Assembly (NCBI RefSeq): GCF_002086635.1
Contig: NZ_MVHD01000001.1
Location: forward strand, 186,001-250,000
Length of the DNA stretch: 64,000 nt
Direction of reading: 5' to 3'
Source: Mycobacterium alsense
Lineage (GTDB): Bacteria > Actinomycetota > Actinomycetes > Mycobacteriales > Mycobacteriaceae
The notes beneath the pieces are model-generated. The model searched no databases. It was not told the origin of the DNA and saw only the letters and a list, made by a program, of their open reading frames with translations. This document shows positions 54,034-63,390 of the stretch, piece by piece; the first letter of the stretch is position 1; the number at the start of each line of letters is the position of its first letter. The position numbers were made by a program, and so were the translations under genes.

Positions 54034-55029
54034 CTAGCCCGACTGCAACGACAGCACCAAGGGGCCCAGGGTGATCAACGCCCCCACCGCGACGGCGATC
54101 AGCGTGCTGGCGATGTCCTCGGTTTTGCGGACCACCCGCACCCCGACGACCAGGCCGAGGATGACCAGCACCGAGAGCACCAACGCCACGATGCTGTTCC
54201 ATCGCCACAGCTCGTCGAACGCGACAAACAGGCCGGCCCCGAACGCCACGGCCAGGATCGACTGGAACACGATCAGGCTGCCGCGCCACAGCGACTCGAA
54301 CCGGCCCGGCGCCGCGCGGCGCTCCTCGGCCTCGGTGTCGAGGTCGTCGCCGACCTCCACGTCTTCGGCGGTCAGCGAGTCCGCGGACGACCCGCCGCGC
54401 CGCCGGGCCACCTCGTCGGCCAGCGTCTGCCCCCCGAACAGCGTGGAATCCGGCCCCAGGTAGGAGCGCACGTAGGCGGAATCCTCGGCGGCCGGCTCGG
54501 CGTCGCGCACCTCGGAGTCCATCACGTCCACCGGGATGTCGGCGTAGTGATCCAGCGGGTCGGGGCTCATGTCCTCGGCGCCGGACTGGCCGCCGCGCTC
54601 GGCGGGAACCTCGGTGTGCGGCAGCGGTCGCGGGTAGGCGCTGCGCTCCGGCCCGGTCAGACCCCGGGGCGGCGGCGGCGACTTCGGCCAGCGCGGCTCG
54701 GGTTCGGACCAGTACGGGGTCTTGCCGGGTTCCTCGGCGACTTCGCCGGGCACGGTTTCGGGCTCGGGGACCGGTTCGGCGACCTGCACACCCGCGTCGG
54801 CATCGTGCTCAGCCGTTTGGTCGGTGGCTTGGTCGGACGGGTCGCGGACGACCGGAATCTCACCGGTGAGCTCGGCGACCGTCACCGCGTCGCTGTCGCC
54901 GCGGCGGCGGCGGCGCCGCCGGGTGACCGCCGGGGCCCCGATCGTTCCGTTCCGGGCCAGCAATTCGGCCACCGAGATGGGGCGGCCGGAAGCCTCTTGC
55001 TCCGTGGTGTCGGAGTGTGGTCCGGTCAT
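54034..55029 (-). CDS. Membrane protein with long disordered cytoplasmic N-terminus (Rv0497-like)
   Basis: A 331-residue protein whose first about 240 residues are rich in Pro, Asp, Glu and Arg and probably disordered, with an Arg-only run ([12 protein letters not shown], residues 36-43). The last 90 residues carry three membrane segments ([57 protein letters not shown]). It fits Rv0497 (310). The ATG overlaps the ppx1 stop (ATGA). Function unknown; a cell-envelope or division link is possible. Confidence 0.85.
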   Translation of the reverse strand: MTGPHSDTTEQEASGRPISVAELLARNGTIGAPAVTRRRRRRRGDSDAVTVAELTGEIPVVRDPSDQATDQTAEHDADAGVQVAEPVPEPETVPGEVAEEPGKTPYWSEPEPRWPKSPPPPRGLTGPERSAYPRPLPHTEVPAERGGQSGAEDMSPDPLDHYADIPVDVMDSEVRDAEPAAEDSAYVRSYLGPDSTLFGGQTLADEVARRRGGSSADSLTAEDVEVGDDLDTEAEERRAAPGRFESLWRGSLIVFQSILAVAFGAGLFVAFDELWRWNSIVALVLSVLVILGLVVGVRVVRKTEDIASTLIAVAVGALITLGPLVLSLQSG

Positions 55030-56036
55030 GACTTGCCGCCTCGGTTCGCGTTCCGGTCAGATTTCTGACCTCCAGCATCGCGCAACGAACGCTCGACGAG
55101 CGCACTTCCGTCCGCTTCGCTGTCGAGTTTGCGCAAGATGAGACCCTCCCGCAGCGCCCACGGGCAGATATCCACCTCTTCGATCGACAGCCCTCGCATA
55201 CTTGCCTCCGCCACCAGCGCACCCGCCACGATCTGCGGCGCTCGCTCGGCGCTCACTCCTTCCAATTCAGCCCGGTCGGCGGTCGTCATCCTAGAGATGA
55301 AAGCTATGAGTTGTCTGAGGCCGTTTGCCGTGAGCGTCCGCTTCACCCGCGGTCCGGCGGCCGACGGCGCCGCTCCGGTGAGCCGGGCCAGCGAACGGAA
55401 CGTCTTCGACGTCGCGACCGCGAGGTCGGGGGCGCCGGCGTCGAGCACCGTCTGGCAGGTTTTCGCCAGCTCGGCGTCCAGCCAGTCCCGCAGCATCGCC
55501 ACCCGGCGCCGGCCGGGTGGATCGTCGGGCAGCCATTCGCGGGTCAGCCGCCCCGCGCCCAGCGGCAACGACAGCGCCACCTCGGGTTCCTCGTCGACGC
55601 CGCTGGACAGCTCCAGCGACCCCCCGCCGATGTCCAGGTTGATGATGCGTCCCGCGCTCCACCCGTACCAGCGGCGCACCGCCAAAAACGTCAGCCGGGA
55701 CTCGTCGACGCCGCGCAGCGCCTGCAGTTCGACGCCGGTCTCCTTGCGCACCCGGGACAGGACGTCGTCGGAGTTCTCGGCGTCGCGGACCGCCGACGTG
55801 GCGAAGGCCATGAGCTCCTCGCAGCCGGAGCTGTCGGCGATCTTGGCGAACTCGTCGATCGTGGACACCAACTTGTCGGCGCCGCGCTTGGTGATCTTGC
55901 CCGAGCCGTCGATGGACTCCGAGAGGCGCAGCGTCGCCTTGGTCGAACTCATGGGCGTCGGGTGCCCACCGCGGTGGGCATCGACCACCAGCAGATGAAC
56001 CGTGTTGCTGCCCACGTCGAGCACGCCTAACCGCAC
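55026..56036 (-). CDS. ppx1: Exopolyphosphatase Ppx1 (Ppx/GppA family)
   Basis: A 336-residue enzyme of the ASKHA fold with [16 protein letters not shown] and [13 protein letters not shown], the phosphate-binding motifs of Ppx/GppA. It hydrolyses inorganic polyphosphate; the M. tuberculosis homologue Rv0496 (344 residues) is reported to act on short-chain polyphosphate. The GTG at 56036 is the start. It is close to senX3-regX3, the phosphate-sensing system, but about 6 kb away and in another operon. Confidence 0.94.
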   Translation of the reverse strand: MRLGVLDVGSNTVHLLVVDAHRGGHPTPMSSTKATLRLSESIDGSGKITKRGADKLVSTIDEFAKIADSSGCEELMAFATSAVRDAENSDDVLSRVRKETGVELQALRGVDESRLTFLAVRRWYGWSAGRIINLDIGGGSLELSSGVDEEPEVALSLPLGAGRLTREWLPDDPPGRRRVAMLRDWLDAELAKTCQTVLDAGAPDLAVATSKTFRSLARLTGAAPSAAGPRVKRTLTANGLRQLIAFISRMTTADRAELEGVSAERAPQIVAGALVAEASMRGLSIEEVDICPWALREGLILRKLDSEADGSALVERSLRDAGGQKSDRNANRGGKS

Positions 56037-56108
56037 AGCAACAACCTATCGGTGGTCGGCCCGCGTCGTGGGCGGAGGTCGCCGGTGTTGTGGTCTAACG
56101 TTGACGGT

Positions 56109-56894
56109 GTGGGGAATTCGCACCCGGCGGCGGGTCAAGAGGTCGAGCTGGACTTCGCCCGTGAATGGGTCGAGTTCTACGACCCGGACAACCCCGAGCA
56201 CCTGATCGCGGCCGACCTCACCTGGCTGCTGTCGCGGTGGACGTGTGTGTTCGGCACGCCGGCCTGCCGCGGCACGGTGGCCGGCCGCCCGAACGACGGC
56301 TGCTGCTCGCACGGCGCGTTCCTGTCCGACGACGACGACCGCGCCCGGCTGGACGACGCGGTGAAGACGCTGACCGACGACGATTGGCAGTTCCGCGAAA
56401 AGGGCTTGGGCCGCAAGGGCTATCTGGAACTCGACGAGCACGAAGGCGAGCCCCAGTACCGCACCCGCAAATACAAGGACGCCTGCATCTTCCTCAACCG
56501 GCCCGGCTTCGCCGCCGGCGCCGGATGCGCGCTGCACACCAAGGCCCTCAAACTGGGCGTGCCGCCGCTGACCATGAAGCCCGATGTCTGCTGGCAGCTG
56601 CCGATCCGGCGCAGCCAGGAATGGGTGACGCTGCCCGACGGCACGGAAATCCTCAAAACCTGGGTCACCGAATACGATCGCCGCGGCTGGGGTTCCGGCG
56701 GCGCGGACCTGCACTGGTACTGCACCGGCGATCCTGCCGCCCACACCGGCGCCAAGCAGGTGTGGGAAAGCCTGGCCGACGAGCTCACCGAGCTGCTGGG
56801 CCCCAAGGCCTATGCGGAGCTGGCGGCGATGTGCAAGCGCCGCAGCAAGTTAGGGCTCATCGCGGTGCACCCGGCGACGCGGATCGCCGAATAG
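56109..56894 (+). CDS. Conserved Cys-rich protein (Rv0495c-like), function unknown
   Basis: A 261-residue soluble protein with a cluster of cysteines and a histidine near the N-terminus ([10 protein letters not shown] and [10 protein letters not shown]) and two more in [17 protein letters not shown] and KPDVCWQLP, suggesting a metal or Fe-S site. The C-terminal half ends [15 protein letters not shown]. The GTG at 56109 is chosen for its clean start; the frame is open back to 56052. It runs convergent with the FadR-like regulator, 4 nt apart. No function can be assigned. Confidence 0.85.
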   Translation: MGNSHPAAGQEVELDFAREWVEFYDPDNPEHLIAADLTWLLSRWTCVFGTPACRGTVAGRPNDGCCSHGAFLSDDDDRARLDDAVKTLTDDDWQFREKGLGRKGYLELDEHEGEPQYRTRKYKDACIFLNRPGFAAGAGCALHTKALKLGVPPLTMKPDVCWQLPIRRSQEWVTLPDGTEILKTWVTEYDRRGWGSGGADLHWYCTGDPAAHTGAKQVWESLADELTELLGPKAYAELAAMCKRRSKLGLIAVHPATRIAE

Positions 56895-56898
56895 CCGC

Positions 56899-57621
56899 TC
56901 AGCTGGCCTGGGTTTTCATGTAGGACAACACCATTCGCAACGCGCTGGCCTGCAGGTAACCCTCGACCGCCGCGGCGGCGGCCGTCGCGTCGCCCGTCAG
57001 CACGGCGTCGGTGATGGCGCGCAGGTCGGCCACCACCGGGTCGGCGTCGTCGTAGGCCGCGGTGAGCTCGTGCTCGCGGCCGCCGAACGCGTGCTCGACC
57101 CAGCGGTACAACAACCCCAGCGCGCGGTTGCGCGTGCCGTGGATGAGCACGCGGAAGTAGGCGAGGTCGGCGGCCTGGCGCTCGGCGGGGCCCTCCGCCC
57201 CGGCCACCGCGGCCAACGCGGCCCGCAACGCCTCGGCGTCCTCGGGCGCGCCCCGCTGCGCCGCCAGGCGGCCGATCAGCGGGCCCAGCGCCGCGCGGAT
57301 CTCCAGCAGCTCGGCCAGGAACTCGGGCCCGAGCCTGCGTACCAGCGCCTCGACGACCGCGGGGTGGGTGAGGGCCTCGGGGTCGCACACGACGTTGCCG
57401 CTGCCGTGGCGGGCCTCGATGAGGCCCATCTGCTGCAGCCGGGCCAGCCCCTGGCGCAGCGACGTGCGGTTGACACCCAGTTGTTCGGCCAGCTCGCGCT
57501 CGGGCGGCAGGGTCGAACCCGGCGGGAAGGCGCCGTCGAGGATCGCGTCGGCGATCGACCCGGCGATCTGTTCGTCGACCCGCTGGCGATCCGGCGGCTG
57601 CAGCACACTTGACTGGTTCAT
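56899..57621 (-). CDS. FadR-like GntR-family regulator (Rv0494-like)
   Basis: A 240-residue GntR regulator of the FadR/FCD subfamily. The winged helix is at about residues 14-75 ([38 protein letters not shown], given as a region), and the rest is an all-helical effector domain with an FCD-type metal/ligand pocket. The M. tuberculosis protein Rv0494 (242) is described as a starvation-inducible, self-regulating lipid-responsive repressor. The ATG at 57621 overlaps a palindrome at 57614-57633, consistent with autoregulation. Confidence 0.92.
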   Translation of the reverse strand: MNQSSVLQPPDRQRVDEQIAGSIADAILDGAFPPGSTLPPERELAEQLGVNRTSLRQGLARLQQMGLIEARHGSGNVVCDPEALTHPAVVEALVRRLGPEFLAELLEIRAALGPLIGRLAAQRGAPEDAEALRAALAAVAGAEGPAERQAADLAYFRVLIHGTRNRALGLLYRWVEHAFGGREHELTAAYDDADPVVADLRAITDAVLTGDATAAAAAVEGYLQASALRMVLSYMKTQAS

Positions 57622-57633
57622 TGGCTCAACCAA
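57614..57633. promoter_or_regulatory. Candidate FadR-like operator in the divergent promoter
   Basis: Overlapping inverted repeats, TGGTT to AACCA (57614-57632) and TTGG to CCAA (57621-57633), cover the start codon of the FadR-like gene. A TATAGT that could be a -10 for the plus-strand operon follows at 57634-57639, 24 nt before its start codon. The arrangement lets the regulator block both promoters in the 42-nt divergent gap. Confidence 0.5.
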
Positions 57634-57663
57634 TATAGTGGACCCACCGACGGGAGGTGAGCA

Positions 57664-58632
57664 TTGGACGACGAGTTTCGCTCGGCCGCGGCCCCACGCT
57701 GGCGGGGCAGGCCCGGCCGCCTGGAAGTCTGGTACGCCACCCTGTCGGATCCGCGGACCCGCGCGGCGCTGTGGATCCACTGCGAGACGGTGGCGCCGCT
57801 GAGCGGTGCGGCGTACGCGCACGGCTGGGCGACCTGGTTCCCGCCCGACGGCCGGCCGCGCACCGAGCGGTTCGGCCCCGAACCCGCCCGGCCCGCGGCC
57901 GGCGCGGCCTGGTTCGACGCCGCCGGGGTGCGGGTGGCCCGGGAGGAGCTGGCGGGGCGCGCCGGGTCGCTTTCGTGGGACCTGTCCTGGAAGGACGACG
58001 ACGCGCCGCTGTGGACGTTTCCGCGCGCCGCGTGGGAGCGGGAGTTGCTGCCGGGCGCCCAGGTGGTCGTCGCCCCCACCGCCGAGTTCACCGGGTCGCT
58101 GACCCGTTCTCAAGCCGACACCGCTTTGCGCCTCGAGGGGTGGCGCGGCGGCGTCGCGCACATCTATGGGCACGGCAACGCCAAGCGCTGGGGCTGGCTG
58201 CATGCCGACCTTTCGTGCGGGGGAAGCGACGGTGACGTCGTGGAAGCGGTCACGGCCGTCTCCCACAAACCGGGGTTGCGCAGGCTGGCGCCGATGGCGT
58301 TCGTCCGCTTCCGCATCGACGGAAGGGATTGGCCCACAAATCCTTTGCCGTCGTTACGGATGCGCACCACCCTGGGCGTGCGGCACTGGCAGCTGGAGGG
58401 CCGCATCGGCGGCCGCCAGGTGCTGATCCGCGTCGACCAGCCGCCCGAGAGATGCGTCAGCCTGGGCTACACCGACCCCGACGGCGGCAAGGCGGTGTGC
58501 ACGAACACCGAGCAGGCCGACATCCACATCGACATCGACGACCGGCACTGGTCGGTGCTGGGCACCGGGCACGCCGAGGTCGGGCTGCGCGGCGCCGAGG
58601 CACCCGACATCGACGAAGGGACACCAGCGTGA
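57664..58632 (+). CDS. Conserved protein of unknown function (Rv0493c-like)
   Basis: A 322-residue beta-rich protein that starts with TTG after GGGAGGTG. Recognisable stretches are [31 protein letters not shown] and [18 protein letters not shown]. Its pattern is like AttH/tocopherol-cyclase-type lipocalin folds that bind lipid-like compounds, but that is a weak guess. Its stop overlaps the next gene as GTGA. It is the first gene of the operon facing the FadR-like repressor. Confidence 0.85.
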   Translation: MDDEFRSAAAPRWRGRPGRLEVWYATLSDPRTRAALWIHCETVAPLSGAAYAHGWATWFPPDGRPRTERFGPEPARPAAGAAWFDAAGVRVAREELAGRAGSLSWDLSWKDDDAPLWTFPRAAWERELLPGAQVVVAPTAEFTGSLTRSQADTALRLEGWRGGVAHIYGHGNAKRWGWLHADLSCGGSDGDVVEAVTAVSHKPGLRRLAPMAFVRFRIDGRDWPTNPLPSLRMRTTLGVRHWQLEGRIGGRQVLIRVDQPPERCVSLGYTDPDGGKAVCTNTEQADIHIDIDDRHWSVLGTGHAEVGLRGAEAPDIDEGTPA

Positions 58633-58958
58633 GCTTTCTTTTCGACCCGCCGCTGCTGTTTGCCGCCGGGGTGCTGATCGAGCGGCGGGTGCCGTCGGAC
58701 CGCCGCGACCTCGCCGAGGCCGCAACTCTCGGCGTCTTCTTCGGCGGCTCGTTCGGGCTCTACAACAACGTGCCCGGCCTCGGGGTGCTGTGGCGGCCCT
58801 TCCGCGCGCAGAATGGGCGCGACTTCATGTGGAACAGCGGCGTTTTCGGTGTCGACACGGTCAAAGCCGACTGGCCGTTGCACGCGGCCGCCGGCGGCAT
58901 CTTCGCGACCTACCCGTTCTTCATCAAGATGGGGCGCCGGCTCGGGCGCCGGATATGA
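58629..58958 (+). CDS. Small membrane-associated protein (Rv0492A-like)
   Basis: A 109-residue protein with an N-terminal hydrophobic segment, LFDPPLLFAAGVLI, and a second Gly-rich segment (ATLGVFFGGSFGLY). The length is as in Rv0492A (110). It overlaps both neighbours by 4 nt (GTGA and ATGA), so it is translated with the oxidoreductase downstream and may act as its membrane partner. Function unknown. Confidence 0.82.
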   Translation: MSFLFDPPLLFAAGVLIERRVPSDRRDLAEAATLGVFFGGSFGLYNNVPGLGVLWRPFRAQNGRDFMWNSGVFGVDTVKADWPLHAAAGGIFATYPFFIKMGRRLGRRI

Positions 58959-60826
58959 GCCGCCTCGCCGATCGGGTGCGGGCCTCGGCGGCGTCATTCG
59001 GTTGTGCGCTGCTCCCCGCGGAGCACGGCGGCCCGCCGCCGGACGAGCTGGTCGCGCGCGTCGAGCGCTACCTCCGGCGGCTGCCACCGACGACGCGGGC
59101 GGCCATGCGGGCCGGGATGCTCGCGGTGGCCGCGGCGAGCTACCTGACCACCGGGCGGCCGCTGGCTCGGCTGGACCCCGGCCAGCGCGACCGGGTGTTG
59201 CGGCGCGTGGCCGCGCTCGGCCCGGACGCCGGGCTGGCCATCGAGGCCGCGAAGGCGATCGTCTTGCTGGCCAACGGCGCCGAAACCTATGCGCCGGAAC
59301 TACTTTCGCGCGCGCAGAAGCACGACCCGGCGCGCCCGGATGCGCCCCTGGCCATCACCCCCGCCGCGGAGAGCCGCTCCGTCGTCACCGCGGACGCCGT
59401 CGTCGTGGGGTCCGGCGCCGGCGGCGCCATGGCGGCCCGCACCCTGGCGCGCGCCGGCCTCGACACCGTCGTGCTCGAGGAGGGCCGGCGCTGGACGGTC
59501 GAGGAGTTCCGCTCCACCCACCCGATCGAGCGCTACGCCGGGCTGTACCGCGGCGCGGGGACGACCATCGCGCTGGGGCGCCCGTCGGTGGTGCTGCCGG
59601 TCGGGCGGGCGGTGGGGGGCACCACCGTGGTGAATTCCGGCACCTGTTACCGGCCGCCGGCCGCGGTGACGGCGCGCTGGCGCGACGAGTTCGGCCTCGG
59701 GCTGGCCGATGCGGACCGGATGTCCGAGCGCCTCGACGACGTCGAGCGCACGCTGCGGGTGGCGCCGGTACCGCTGGAGATCATGGGGCGCAACGGGCGC
59801 CTGCTGCTGGAGGCCGCCGCGACGCTGGGCTGGCGCGCGGCGCCGATTCCCCGCAACGCGCCGGGCTGTGCGGGTTGCTGCCAGTGCGCGATCGGGTGCC
59901 CGCGCAACGCCAAGTTCGGCGTGCACCTCAACGCGCTGCCGCAGGCGTGTGAGGCGGGCGCGCGGATCGTCTCCGAGGCCCGCGTCGAGCGGGTGCTGCA
60001 CTCGCGCGGGCGCGCCCGCGGCGTACGGGCCCGCCGGCCCGACGGCACGGCCATCGACATCCTCGCCGACACCGTCGTCGTCGCCGCCGGCGCCACCGAG
60101 ACGCCGGGGCTGCTGCGGCGCAGCGGGTTTGGCCATCCACGCCTCGGCCGCAACCTCGCGCTGCATCCGGCGACGGTCCTCGCCGGGCGTTTCGACGACG
60201 AGGTCGTCGCGTGGCACGGCGTGCTGCAGAGCGCTGCCGTGCACGAGTTCCACGAGTCGAACGGCGTGCTGATCGAGGCGACCTCCACGCCGCCGGGGAT
60301 GGGATCGATGGTCTTTCCCGGCTACGGCGCCGAGCTGCTGGGCTGGCTGGACCGCGCGCCGCGGGTCGCCACTTTCGGGGCCATGGTGGCCGACCGCGGC
60401 GTCGGCTCGGTGTCATCGGTGCGCGGCGAGACGCTGGTGCGCTACAGCATCGCCCGCGACGACGTCGCCAAGCTGATGGTGGCGCTCGAGGCGATGGGCC
60501 GGTTGCTGTTCGCCGCCGGCGCGGTCGAGGTGCTCACCGGCCTGCCCGGCGCGATGACCGTGACGTCGCTGCCCGCGCTGCGCGATGCGCTGGGCCGCAG
60601 CGACCCGCGGGGCCTGCACCTGGCGGCCTTCCACCCCACCGGCACCGCGGCCGCCGGCGCCGACGAGCAGCGATGCCCGGTCGACGGGACGGGGCGGCTG
60701 CGCGGGGTGGACGGCGTGTGGGTCGCCGACGCGTCGATCCTGCCCAGCTGCCCGGAGGTCAACCCGCAGCTGTCGATCATGGCGCTGGCGTTGGGCGTGG
60801 CCGACGAGGTCGTCGGCGCGCGGTGA
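58955..60826 (+). CDS. GMC-family FAD oxidoreductase (Rv0492c-like)
   Basis: A 623-residue oxidoreductase of the long GMC type. The FAD motif is VVVGSGAGGAMAARTLARAG (residues about 148-167). A Cys-rich loop, CAGCCQCAIGCP, follows the middle region and resembles that of long-chain alcohol oxidases and similar GMC members. The C-terminal catalytic His and Asn are in AAFHPTGTAA and PEVNPQLSIMA. It probably oxidises a fatty alcohol or sterol-like alcohol. It is co-transcribed with the two genes before it. Confidence 0.9.
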   Translation: MSRLADRVRASAASFGCALLPAEHGGPPPDELVARVERYLRRLPPTTRAAMRAGMLAVAAASYLTTGRPLARLDPGQRDRVLRRVAALGPDAGLAIEAAKAIVLLANGAETYAPELLSRAQKHDPARPDAPLAITPAAESRSVVTADAVVVGSGAGGAMAARTLARAGLDTVVLEEGRRWTVEEFRSTHPIERYAGLYRGAGTTIALGRPSVVLPVGRAVGGTTVVNSGTCYRPPAAVTARWRDEFGLGLADADRMSERLDDVERTLRVAPVPLEIMGRNGRLLLEAAATLGWRAAPIPRNAPGCAGCCQCAIGCPRNAKFGVHLNALPQACEAGARIVSEARVERVLHSRGRARGVRARRPDGTAIDILADTVVVAAGATETPGLLRRSGFGHPRLGRNLALHPATVLAGRFDDEVVAWHGVLQSAAVHEFHESNGVLIEATSTPPGMGSMVFPGYGAELLGWLDRAPRVATFGAMVADRGVGSVSSVRGETLVRYSIARDDVAKLMVALEAMGRLLFAAGAVEVLTGLPGAMTVTSLPALRDALGRSDPRGLHLAAFHPTGTAAAGADEQRCPVDGTGRLRGVDGVWVADASILPSCPEVNPQLSIMALALGVADEVVGAR

Positions 60827-60848
60827 TCGAGTGTGTTAAGAACGGTGC

Positions 60849-61322
60849 GTGCCGATCCCCGACTTCATCGTCGAGCTTCGCCGCGCGGTGGGCCGCGCGC
60901 CGCTGTGGTTGGCCGGAATCACGGCCGTCACGATCCGTGGCCGCAAAACGTTGCTCGTCAAGCGCTCGGATAACGGCGCCTGGACGGCGGTGACGGGCAT
61001 CGTCGAACCCGGCGAAAACCCGGCCGATTGCGCCGCGCGCGAAGTGCGCGAGGAAACGGGGGTCGAAGCCCGGGCCACCAGGCTCGCGTGGGTGCATGTC
61101 ACCCAGCCGGCCGTACACGCCAACGGGGATCGCGCCCAGTACCTCGATCACGTCTTCCGGATGCGGTGGCTATCCGGCGAACCGTTCGCAGCCGACGACG
61201 AGTGCACCGAGGCGGCGTGGTTCGACCTCGATGACCTTCCGCCGATGACGGAGAACATGCGCCGGCGTATCGCGTTGAGCGCCAGCGACGATGCCCGGAC
61301 GCTTTTCGACGCCGAGGGTTAG
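60849..61322 (+). CDS. Nudix hydrolase
   Basis: A 157-residue Nudix protein with the complete Nudix box (GIVEPGENPADCAAREVREETGV) at about residues 50-72. It starts with GTG and hydrolyses a nucleoside diphosphate-linked compound or damaged nucleotide. Its stop overlaps the regX3 stop tail-to-tail (61319-61322). I do not recall it at this place in M. tuberculosis. Confidence 0.9.
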   Translation: MPIPDFIVELRRAVGRAPLWLAGITAVTIRGRKTLLVKRSDNGAWTAVTGIVEPGENPADCAAREVREETGVEARATRLAWVHVTQPAVHANGDRAQYLDHVFRMRWLSGEPFAADDECTEAAWFDLDDLPPMTENMRRRIALSASDDARTLFDAEG

Positions 61323-62002
61323 CCCTCGAGCTTGTACCCCAGGCCCCGCACCGTGACCAGATGCACCGGGTTGGCCGGGTCGGCCTCGATCTTGGACCGC
61401 AGGCGCTTGACGTGGACGTCGAGCGTCTTGGTGTCGCCGACGTAGTCCGCCCCCCATACCCGATCGATCAGCTGCCCGCGGGTCAGCACCCGCCCGCTGT
61501 TGCGCATCAGGTATTCGAGGAGGTCGAACTCCTTGAGCGGCAAGGTGATCGTTTCCCCATTGACCGAGACGATGTGGCGCTCGACATCCATCCGCACCGG
61601 GCCGGACTCCAGCACACCATCGCCGACCTCGGCGTCGTCGTCGCCGCCCCGGCGCAGCACCGCGCGGATCCGCGCGATCAACTCGCGCGCCGAATACGGC
61701 TTCGTCACATAGTCATCCGCGCCCAGCTCGAGGCCGACAACCTTGTCGATCTCGCTGTCGCGCGCGGTCACCATGATCACCGGGACGCTGGAACGGGCGC
61801 GCAGCTGCTTGCACACGTCGGTGCCCGACATCCCGGGCAGCATCAGGTCCAGCAGCACGATGTCGGCACCGACGCGATCGAACTCGGCCAGCGCCGCGGG
61901 CCCGTCGGTCATCACGGTGGCCTCAAAGCCCTCCTTGCGCAACAGGAACGCCAGCGGATCGGCCAGCGACTCCTCGTCCTCCACGATCAGCACACTGGTC
62001 AT
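61319..62002 (-). CDS. regX3: Response regulator RegX3 (OmpR/PhoB family)
   Basis: A 227-residue response regulator, exactly the length of M. tuberculosis RegX3. The receiver domain has the acidic pair VEDEE, phospho-acceptor Asp52 (LLDLMLPG) and Lys in TKPYSA; the C-terminal winged helix ends VRGLGYKLEG. It controls phosphate-starvation genes and in M. tuberculosis also ESX-5 secretion. ATG 62002 follows AAGAGGAG and overlaps the upstream mini-frame as ATGA. Confidence 0.97.
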   Translation of the reverse strand: MTSVLIVEDEESLADPLAFLLRKEGFEATVMTDGPAALAEFDRVGADIVLLDLMLPGMSGTDVCKQLRARSSVPVIMVTARDSEIDKVVGLELGADDYVTKPYSARELIARIRAVLRRGGDDDAEVGDGVLESGPVRMDVERHIVSVNGETITLPLKEFDLLEYLMRNSGRVLTRGQLIDRVWGADYVGDTKTLDVHVKRLRSKIEADPANPVHLVTVRGLGYKLEG

Positions 62003-62055
62003 GCGCGCCACTCCTCTTCATCGCTGCGCACTGCATGGTCGTTCGCGCGGGTCAT
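61999..62055 (-). repeat. MIRU-like 53-bp spacer with an 18-codon mini-frame linking senX3 and regX3
   Basis: Between senX3 and regX3 there is an 18-codon reading frame ([18 protein letters not shown]) whose ATG overlaps the senX3 stop (ATGA) and whose stop overlaps the regX3 ATG (ATGA). The period from one ATG to the next is 53 bp. In M. tuberculosis the same gap carries MIRU repeats, including a 53-bp form, with the same overlapping mini-frame. Here there is only one unit. It probably couples translation of both genes and carries the RegX3 ribosome binding site (AAGAGGAG). Confidence 0.75.
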
Positions 62056-63269
62056 GCGCTCAGTTCTTCCTCTCGTTGTGAGCCCCTCGGCCGCACCTCG
62101 CGGCCCCGGGGCTCGGCGGCTTTCTCGCCGTCTTGATATGCCGGAATGGACAGGGTGAAGGTCGAGCCGGTTCCCGGCTTGCTCCACACGCCGATGCTGC
62201 CGTTGTGGTTGGCCGCAACGTGTTTGACGATGGCAAGCCCCAGGCCGCTGCCGCCGGTGTCCCGCGAACGCGCCTTGTCCCCGCGGAAGAACCGCTCGAA
62301 GACGCGCGCCTGGTCTTCCAGGGCGATCCCGATGCCGCGGTCGGTCACGGCGATCTCGACGTTGTCACCGCGGCGGCGGCGGCTGACCGACACCGGTGAA
62401 CCCGGGGGCGAATACGCGATCGCGTTGGACACCAGGTTGGCCAGCGCGGTCACCAGCAGTCTCTCGTCGCCCAGCACCCGCAGGCCGCTGGGGGCATCGG
62501 TGCGAATCTCGATGTCGGCGGTATCGGCGGCCACCTTGTGGCGTGAAATCGCCTCGGAGACAACGGTGTCCACATCGACGTCGGTCACGTTGCGCAACCG
62601 CTCGGCGCCCTCCAGCCGGGACAGCTCGATGAGCTCGCCGATCATGTCCCCCAGCCGGTTCGCTTCGACCAGCACCCGCTCCGCGAAGCGGCGAACGGTT
62701 TCGGGGTCGTCGGCGGAAGCCAGCAGCGCCTCGGCCAGCAGCGCCATCGCGCCCACCGGCGTCTTGAGCTCGTGGCTGACGTTGGCCACGAAGTCGCGCC
62801 GGGTCGCTTCCATGCGGGCATAGTCGGACTGGTCGTAGACGAACACCACGGCGAACCGGCGGTCCTCCTCGCTCAGCAACCGGGCGTGCCCGCGCACCGA
62901 AAGCCCGGCGCGGACCCCCGCGCGTTTCGGCGGTCGCAGGTCGAACTCGACGTCGGTACCGGTGAGCGCCTGCTGTGCGGCCTGCCAGGCCTGGTTGTCG
63001 AGTTGGCGTTCGCGCACCAGGCCCAATTCCGTGGCCCGGTGGTTGAGGTAGACGACGTCGCGGTGCGCGTCCACCACCGCGGCGCCCAACGGCATCTGCT
63101 CCACGATGCGCTGCAGCATCTGCGCCACGGTGATGCCCGCCCATCCGGTGGCACGCTGCCGGCGGCGCTGGACCGCCCGCGGCGCCCACCGGACCCCGGC
63201 CGCAACGCCGACAGCCAGCGCCAGCACGGACAAAACCCCGGCCAGCAACAGGGCCGAGAACACGGTCAC
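62052..63269 (-). CDS. senX3: Sensor histidine kinase SenX3
   Basis: A 405-residue sensor kinase. Two membrane segments lie at the N-terminus ([20 protein letters not shown]), followed by a PAS-like region (residues about 50-150), the phospho-acceptor His166 in VSHELKTP and the ATPase motifs N (NLVSNAIAY), DRGIGI and GGSGLGL. It senses phosphate status with the Pst system and phosphorylates RegX3. The start is GTG at 63269. Length is close to 410 in M. tuberculosis. Confidence 0.97.
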   Translation of the reverse strand: MTVFSALLLAGVLSVLALAVGVAAGVRWAPRAVQRRRQRATGWAGITVAQMLQRIVEQMPLGAAVVDAHRDVVYLNHRATELGLVRERQLDNQAWQAAQQALTGTDVEFDLRPPKRAGVRAGLSVRGHARLLSEEDRRFAVVFVYDQSDYARMEATRRDFVANVSHELKTPVGAMALLAEALLASADDPETVRRFAERVLVEANRLGDMIGELIELSRLEGAERLRNVTDVDVDTVVSEAISRHKVAADTADIEIRTDAPSGLRVLGDERLLVTALANLVSNAIAYSPPGSPVSVSRRRRGDNVEIAVTDRGIGIALEDQARVFERFFRGDKARSRDTGGSGLGLAIVKHVAANHNGSIGVWSKPGTGSTFTLSIPAYQDGEKAAEPRGREVRPRGSQREEELSA

Positions 63270-63289
63270 GCCCCAAATTCTACAAATCC

Positions 63290-63368
63290 GGTGAACGCCG
63301 CCCTAGCGCAGCGAGGCCGAAATCGGACAAGTCACACCTTGCCCCACAGGTGTTCGGCTTCCGTTCAC
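63290..63368. promoter_or_regulatory. Possible RegX3-type sites upstream of senX3
   Basis: The 121-nt gap before senX3 (63270-63390) contains GTTCACC on the minus strand at 63290-63296 and GTTCAC on the plus strand at 63363-63368. GTTCACC-like half-sites are associated with RegX3 binding in mycobacteria, and senX3-regX3 is known to be self-regulated. The two sites are in opposite orientation and 66 nt apart, so the call is tentative. Confidence 0.35.
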
Positions 63369-63390
63369 GCGGTGTTTAGCAACCCGGCCC

